Positions 5,696 to 8,597 of a stretch of DNA of 8,597 nucleotides are shown here, piece by piece; positions within the stretch are counted from its first letter, which is position 1, and each line of letters opens with the position of its first letter. Made by a program: the position numbers and the translations under genes. The notes beneath the pieces were generated by a model. It did no database searches and was not told the DNA's origin. It saw only the letters and a program-made list of their open reading frames with translations. Location of the stretch: NCBI GenBank assembly GCA_027293665.1, contig JAPUFN010000073.1, positions 1-8,597 of the forward strand. The letters run 5' to 3'. Origin of the DNA: Gammaproteobacteria bacterium (GTDB lineage Bacteria > Pseudomonadota > Gammaproteobacteria > Pseudomonadales > Azotimanducaceae).

Positions 5696-7275
5696 GCAAC
5701 CTCCTCAATTTTCCTGGATACCGAAATCGAACCTATCTCTCCAGTGGCCCAACCATGAAAGGCACCAGAGAATTTTCCCGCGTCCGCACCCGCAACTACC
5801 AGATGGATATCGTCTGCGGATTTGAATTTAGGCAACCGCTTGTCGAGCGCTGCGGCATCCATGCCTTCGGCCGTGGCTTTTTTGAAGCCGACCGCCGAGG
5901 TTGGATTTTCCACCAGTTCTCGAATGGGCCGCGCCGTCACTTCCTGAATTCGCGCTCGTATATCGGCCTTGCTGTAGTTGTCCCGAACCAGTGTATCGAC
6001 ATGTTCCGGACAAACCACCAGCAGCACCTCGGTCGCATAATGCGCTTTCGGATGGAACGCACTCTCCAGACCAAGCCCGAAGCTGCCAGCCAGCTGCGCT
6101 GCAGTCCGAGAATCCTGGTCTACGATCAGCGTCGGCCCGCTTGTCATTGTAAAAATAGTCACCACCGAATCCGTGGCTTCAAAGCCCCGCTCCACATGTA
6201 ATGGCGACCAGGGATTGCGCTCCTCCCATTCCGCGAAGCACATTGAAAATTTCATGGGATTGCCGAGCGTTGAGCGCTCAGTGCCGCCGGGTCGCGCACC
6301 GCCAATATTACGAATCACCAGGCGCAGCCCGCGGCCGATCGTCGCGTTTGCGCGGTTGCCCTGACCCAGTGCGCCCAGCTTCATATTCATGCCGATTCGC
6401 TCGCGGATTGGGCCATTGACCACCATGACCGGGCTTGCTCCCATCGTCGTCGCCATGACGCCATGGATGTTGTATTCGTCCGTGCAGACAGCCTCCACCG
6501 CGGCAATGATGACCGGCAGATACTCAGGCCGGCAACCGGCCATCACCGCATTGATCGCGATCTTCTCGACTGTCGCTTCGCCCATGTTGGGCGGCATCAC
6601 CGCCACCACTTCCTGCGGATCCCGCGCCGTGCCGGAGAGCATTCGGATCACCCGTTCCGGGGTCGGCGGTACCAGCGGTAAACCGTCTGAGAATCCCTGA
6701 TCGAACATGAACTCGAACTCATCGTCCTGGCTTGCGATCTCGATTCGACGCGCACGCAACGGGCTGTTTTCCGCTTCGGCTCGCAGTTTCTCCGCAATGA
6801 GCGGATCGACAGACAGTGAGCCGCAGCCGGGACGCCATTCAGGCAACGCCGACCAGTCGAGATCTGGCGCCGTTAAAGAATGCGCTGTGGCTAGGTCGGT
6901 TGCCAGTGTCTGCCACTCGTCGCGCACGAAGCCGACGAGAGAGTGCTGCATGGAGCCCGTGCGGTCGGCAACGAAAAGTGTCGGCACCGTGTCGATGTCG
7001 TAGGCGAACGAAACCTTGAGGCTGGATTCGTCTAGTATCGGAAATGCCGGTTGGTACGTGCTGGTAAGGCGTGCATTGCCTTCGCGCGTCTGGCCGGCGA
7101 TGAAGAAATCGAATTGATCGGAGAATGCCAGGTACAGAGCGTTCAGCACGGGCATAACGTCGTTGCAGGTGGGGCAATCTTCCTTGACGAAGCAGACAAT
7201 CGCGGGCTTGTCACCCGGAAAGCTGTATGCGGCATCTGCCGCGTCATTGAGCAAAAATGCTGGTAGTTCCCGCAT
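5692..7275 (-). CDS. Thioredoxin domain fused to a large conserved domain of unknown function
   Basis: A protein of about 527 residues. Residues 1-130 are thioredoxin-like: strand AIVCFV, then the active site DCPTC (C34, C37) at the normal distance from the N-terminus, and DTVPT with the cis-proline P98. A linker with WRPGCGS (147-153) leads to a second part (about 185-527) that I cannot assign. It has striking conserved-looking blocks: GFSDGLPLVPPTPERV (194-209), VMPPNMGEATVEKIAINAVMAG (226-247), EYNIHGVMATTMGASP (267-282), and a glycine-rich end LVVAGADAGKFSGAFHGW (492-509). No signal peptide. In-frame ATGs exist at 7329, 7311 and 7275; I chose 7275 because the extra N-terminus is rich in rare AGG/AGA codons and the CxxC spacing fits, but no start has a strong ribosome site. 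The stop overlaps the UGSC start by 4 nt. It probably reduces, or works with, the UGSC selenoprotein. Function otherwise unknown. Confidence 0.85.
   Translation of the reverse strand: MRELPAFLLNDAADAAYSFPGDKPAIVCFVKEDCPTCNDVMPVLNALYLAFSDQFDFFIAGQTREGNARLTSTYQPAFPILDESSLKVSFAYDIDTVPTLFVADRTGSMQHSLVGFVRDEWQTLATDLATAHSLTAPDLDWSALPEWRPGCGSLSVDPLIAEKLRAEAENSPLRARRIEIASQDDEFEFMFDQGFSDGLPLVPPTPERVIRMLSGTARDPQEVVAVMPPNMGEATVEKIAINAVMAGCRPEYLPVIIAAVEAVCTDEYNIHGVMATTMGASPVMVVNGPIRERIGMNMKLGALGQGNRANATIGRGLRLVIRNIGGARPGGTERSTLGNPMKFSMCFAEWEERNPWSPLHVERGFEATDSVVTIFTMTSGPTLIVDQDSRTAAQLAGSFGLGLESAFHPKAHYATEVLLVVCPEHVDTLVRDNYSKADIRARIQEVTARPIRELVENPTSAVGFKKATAEGMDAAALDKRLPKFKSADDIHLVVAGADAGKFSGAFHGWATGEIGSISVSRKIEEVA
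5700..5706 (-). promoter_or_regulatory. Ribosome binding site of the UGSC gene
   Basis: GAGGAGG on the minus strand, 4 nt before the ATG at 5693-5695 and inside the end of the upstream gene. It supports this start over the second Met (codon 5) and allows reinitiation at the ATGA overlap. Confidence 0.75.
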
Positions 7276-7375
7276 CGGTCTCTGTCCCCGCTTTCTGCCG
7301 GATTTGGCCATCTGAAGCCTGTACCTCATGACCGTACCCCAGTTACTATCATTAGACCACAGGAGGAGGTTACGC
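7276..7375. promoter_or_regulatory. Shared divergent control region of the two selenoprotein units
   Basis: The thioredoxin-fusion/UGSC/DUF4345 unit (minus) and the selenoprotein redoxin (plus) diverge from this stretch, so promoters for both should lie here or slightly inside the flanking genes. If the minus gene really starts at 7329, the gap shrinks to 46 bp. A TACTAT (7346-7351) could be a -10 for the plus gene, but no matching -35 is clear. No strong palindromic operator was seen. The call rests on layout. Confidence 0.4.
7361..7369 (+). promoter_or_regulatory. Strong ribosome binding site of the redoxin selenoprotein gene
   Basis: AGGAGGAGG ending 6 nt before the ATG at 7376-7378. It decides this start over the in-frame ATG at 7328, which has no such site. 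Confidence 0.88.
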
Positions 7376-8482
7376 ATGATTCTGCGAGGTGCCAGCTCAG
7401 ATACGGCGAAATTCGAACAGGCGACCGGTTGGACATTCAAGCCGGAGGGAGCCTGTAAAGGGGACGTCTGCATTCCATTGTCCGAACCACCAGGTGAGAC
7501 GATCGACGCGCTCGAGCTTGCCCAGGCGATGGGTTTGCCGGTGGTAACCCACGCGGACGGCGAACTGATTGCCATCGGTCCAGAATCCGTCGGCGCGCAT
7601 GCACTGACCACGGCCGAGGCTCCCGATATCCGCCTGCCCGATCTCGACGGCAACGAATTCGCTCTGCGCAGCCTGCTCGGCCAGAAGATCCTGGTTTATG
7701 CCTGGGCGCCCTACTGAGGCTGCTCTGCCGACTTGCCCGTGTGGCAAGCACTGCGCGACGAACTTCACCCCAGCGGCTTTGAACTGGTAACGGTCGGACT
7801 GGATGCTTTAGGTGCCGACGGTTGTCGCCACTTCATGGAAGCCGCTGCGCCCACGCATCCCGCTTTGCTCGATCAGTACCACGTGCTGGCGCGCACACTT
7901 GGCGTGATCAACATACCCAGCAGCGTGTGGATCGATGAGCAGGGCATGATCGTGCGCCCGGCAGAGGCGGCCCCGGCACCACCAACACCGGCCGCGGAGA
8001 AGACAACTCCGGAACGGCAACTACCAGCGGACATGCCACAGCGCTTTATCGAGATGACGGGTGAAGCGATGAAGATAACGTCGCAAAGCGAGGCCTATCA
8101 CGCAGCACTCAAGGATTGGGTCACCAAAGGTGCCGACAGCGAGTTCGCTCTATCGCCGGAAGAAGTGATCGACCGCTCCAGACCGCGCAGCGCGGATGTC
8201 GCGATGGGTCATGCACACTTCGAACTGGCCACCGCACTGGAGCTCGACGGCAACCACGATGCTGCCATCGAACATTTCCGCCAGGCGCATAAACTCGTCC
8301 CGGACAGCTGGACGTTTCGCCGCCAGGCCTGGTCGCTCGAACCCGGTGCAACCGGACCGTTTGCGCGATTCTGGCAGGGCCCAAGCGAAGATGACCCGGC
8401 AGCCTGGCCTTACGAGGGTGACTGGCTGGCTGACGTCAAAAAGATAGGCGCTGAGAATTACAGCGAACCCTGGCGGCCTTGA
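7376..8482 (+). CDS. ResA/TlpA-like thioredoxin-fold selenoprotein with WAxxUGC motif and TPR-like tail
   Basis: Reading TGA at 7715-7717 as selenocysteine joins two same-frame ORFs (7376-7717 and 7718-8482) into a 368-residue protein. Residues 1-80 form an N-terminal module with a Cys pair (C27, C32). About 81-195 is a redoxin fold: APDIRLPDLDG, LVYAWAPY, then U114-G-C116-S and ADLPVW, and a cis-Pro loop in VINIPSSVWIDEQG (P181). The usual peptide at this place in ResA/TlpA proteins is WAxxC, so Sec114 replaces the catalytic N-terminal Cys. I recall a family described as ResA-like WAxxUGC (seleno)proteins, which matches. A Pro/Ala-rich linker (195-225) leads to a helical tail with one TPR-like repeat (AMGHAHFELATALELDGNHDAAIEHFRQA, described at 276-304). 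No signal peptide, unlike secreted ResA. A bSECIS-like hairpin follows the TGA. The true stop is also TGA (8480-8482). Likely a cytosolic peroxidase or thiol oxidoreductase; substrate unknown. Confidence 0.9.
7732..7748 (+). promoter_or_regulatory. Putative bacterial SECIS element of the redoxin gene
   Basis: CTTGCC (7732-7737) pairs perfectly with GGCAAG (7743-7748): six Watson-Crick pairs closing the loop CGTGT. The second loop base is G and lies 22 nt after the TGA (7715-7717), within the spacing known for bacterial SECIS. The stem begins 14 nt after the TGA, which must be melted only as the ribosome reaches it. Folded by eye. Confidence 0.75.
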
Positions 8483-8535
8483 GCATTTTTTCGGCTCATG
8501 GAGCAAAATGGTTTTTTCGGTTGGGGAGGAGTCAG
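8483..8535 (+). other. Short spacer with two TTTTTTCGG copies before the acyl-CoA dehydrogenase gene
   Basis: A 53-bp gap holding TTTTTTCGG twice (8486-8494 and 8512-8520), 26 bp apart, then the ribosome site GGGGAGGA (8523-8530). A weak stem TGAGC/GCTCA (8480-8498) encloses the first copy, but no T-run follows it, so it is not a convincing terminator. The genes on both sides may therefore be cotranscribed. Confidence 0.4.
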
Positions 8536-8597
8536 ATGTCTGAATTGACGGAGTTCCGCTCGGAAGTCGCCGGATGGCTGGCTGACAACTGCCCCGA
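8536..8597 (+). CDS. Acyl-CoA dehydrogenase, N-terminal fragment (runs off the window)
   Basis: Only the first 20 codons are present. The ATG at 8536-8538 is preceded by GGGGAGGA with a 5-nt gap, a good ribosome site. The encoded start contains FRSEVAGWLADNCP, which is typical of the first helix of FAD-dependent acyl-CoA dehydrogenases (the F-R-x-E-V-R-x-W-L-x-x-N-x-P pattern). Such enzymes oxidise acyl-CoA thioesters to the 2-enoyl form. It lies 53 bp after the redoxin selenoprotein gene on the same strand and may share its transcript. The assignment rests on this short motif alone and the catalytic part is outside the window. Confidence 0.65.
   Translation, partial: MSELTEFRSEVAGWLADNCP

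Noticed and set aside
7330..7653. N-terminal extension of the thioredoxin fusion up to 7653
   Set aside because: It is low-complexity translation antisense to the redoxin gene; a normal thioredoxin N-terminus begins near 7275.
7376..8482. Truncated redoxin (7376-7717) plus an independent gene starting with TTG at 7733
   Set aside because: The TTG has no Shine-Dalgarno, the frame is shared, and the stop sits exactly at the catalytic Cys position of the fold. Selenocysteine explains all of this.
8480..8498. Intrinsic terminator after the redoxin gene
   Set aside because: The TGAGC/GCTCA stem is only 5 bp, includes the stop codon, and is followed by a mixed sequence rather than a T-run; the T-run is in its loop.
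1..8597. CRISPR arrays, tRNA or rRNA genes, insertion sequences
   Set aside because: No regularly spaced repeats, cloverleaf-like segments, rRNA-like stretches, transposase motifs or terminal inverted repeats were seen; nearly the whole window is accounted for by protein genes.

Overview
The window looks like bacterial chromosome from a moderately GC-rich organism. Gene density is very high, Shine-Dalgarno sites are AGGAGG-like, and two gene junctions are ATGA stop/start overlaps. A Pseudomonadota host, probably one of the uncultured, metabolically versatile gamma- or deltaproteobacterial types, would fit the families present. That is inference only: no rRNA or taxonomic marker is present. 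UGA is the ordinary stop codon of five genes here, so the standard code is in use.

Left half (1-4756), a catabolic-looking block. On the minus strand an MFS transporter (887-2158) is followed after 35 bp by a TauD/TfdA-type Fe(II)/2-oxoglutarate dioxygenase (6-851). A 61-bp spacer separates these from a plus-strand pair: a YtcJ-like amidohydrolase (2220-3872) overlapped by 4 nt by a COG0523/CobW-type metal-chaperone GTPase (3869-4756). A reasonable model is uptake, oxidation and hydrolysis of an organic N- or S-containing substrate, with the GTPase supplying metal to the hydrolase. The substrate cannot be read from the sequence.

Right half (4751-8482), a selenoprotein redox block, and the main discovery of the window. 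On the minus strand a thioredoxin-domain (CPTC) protein fused to a large unidentified domain (5692-7275) overlaps by 4 nt the start of a small UGSC-family gene (5174-5695). A DUF4345 membrane protein (4751-5143) follows 30 bp later. The UGSC gene is split by an in-frame TGA that gives exactly U-G-S-C (Sec93). Divergently, on the plus strand, a ResA/TlpA-like redoxin (7376-8482) is also interrupted by an in-frame TGA, giving W-A-P-Y-U-G-C (Sec114). In both cases the reading frame continues with family-consistent sequence and a bacterial-SECIS-like hairpin lies immediately downstream with a G in its apical loop. Standard ORF calling would report each gene as two fragments.

The right end (8536-8597) holds the first codons of what looks like an acyl-CoA dehydrogenase, possibly cotranscribed with the redoxin. 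I infer that the thioredoxin fusion, the UGSC selenoprotein and the redoxin selenoprotein form one selenium-dependent thiol-redox module. It would require selA/selB/selC/selD elsewhere in the genome. The chemistry and substrate are unknown.
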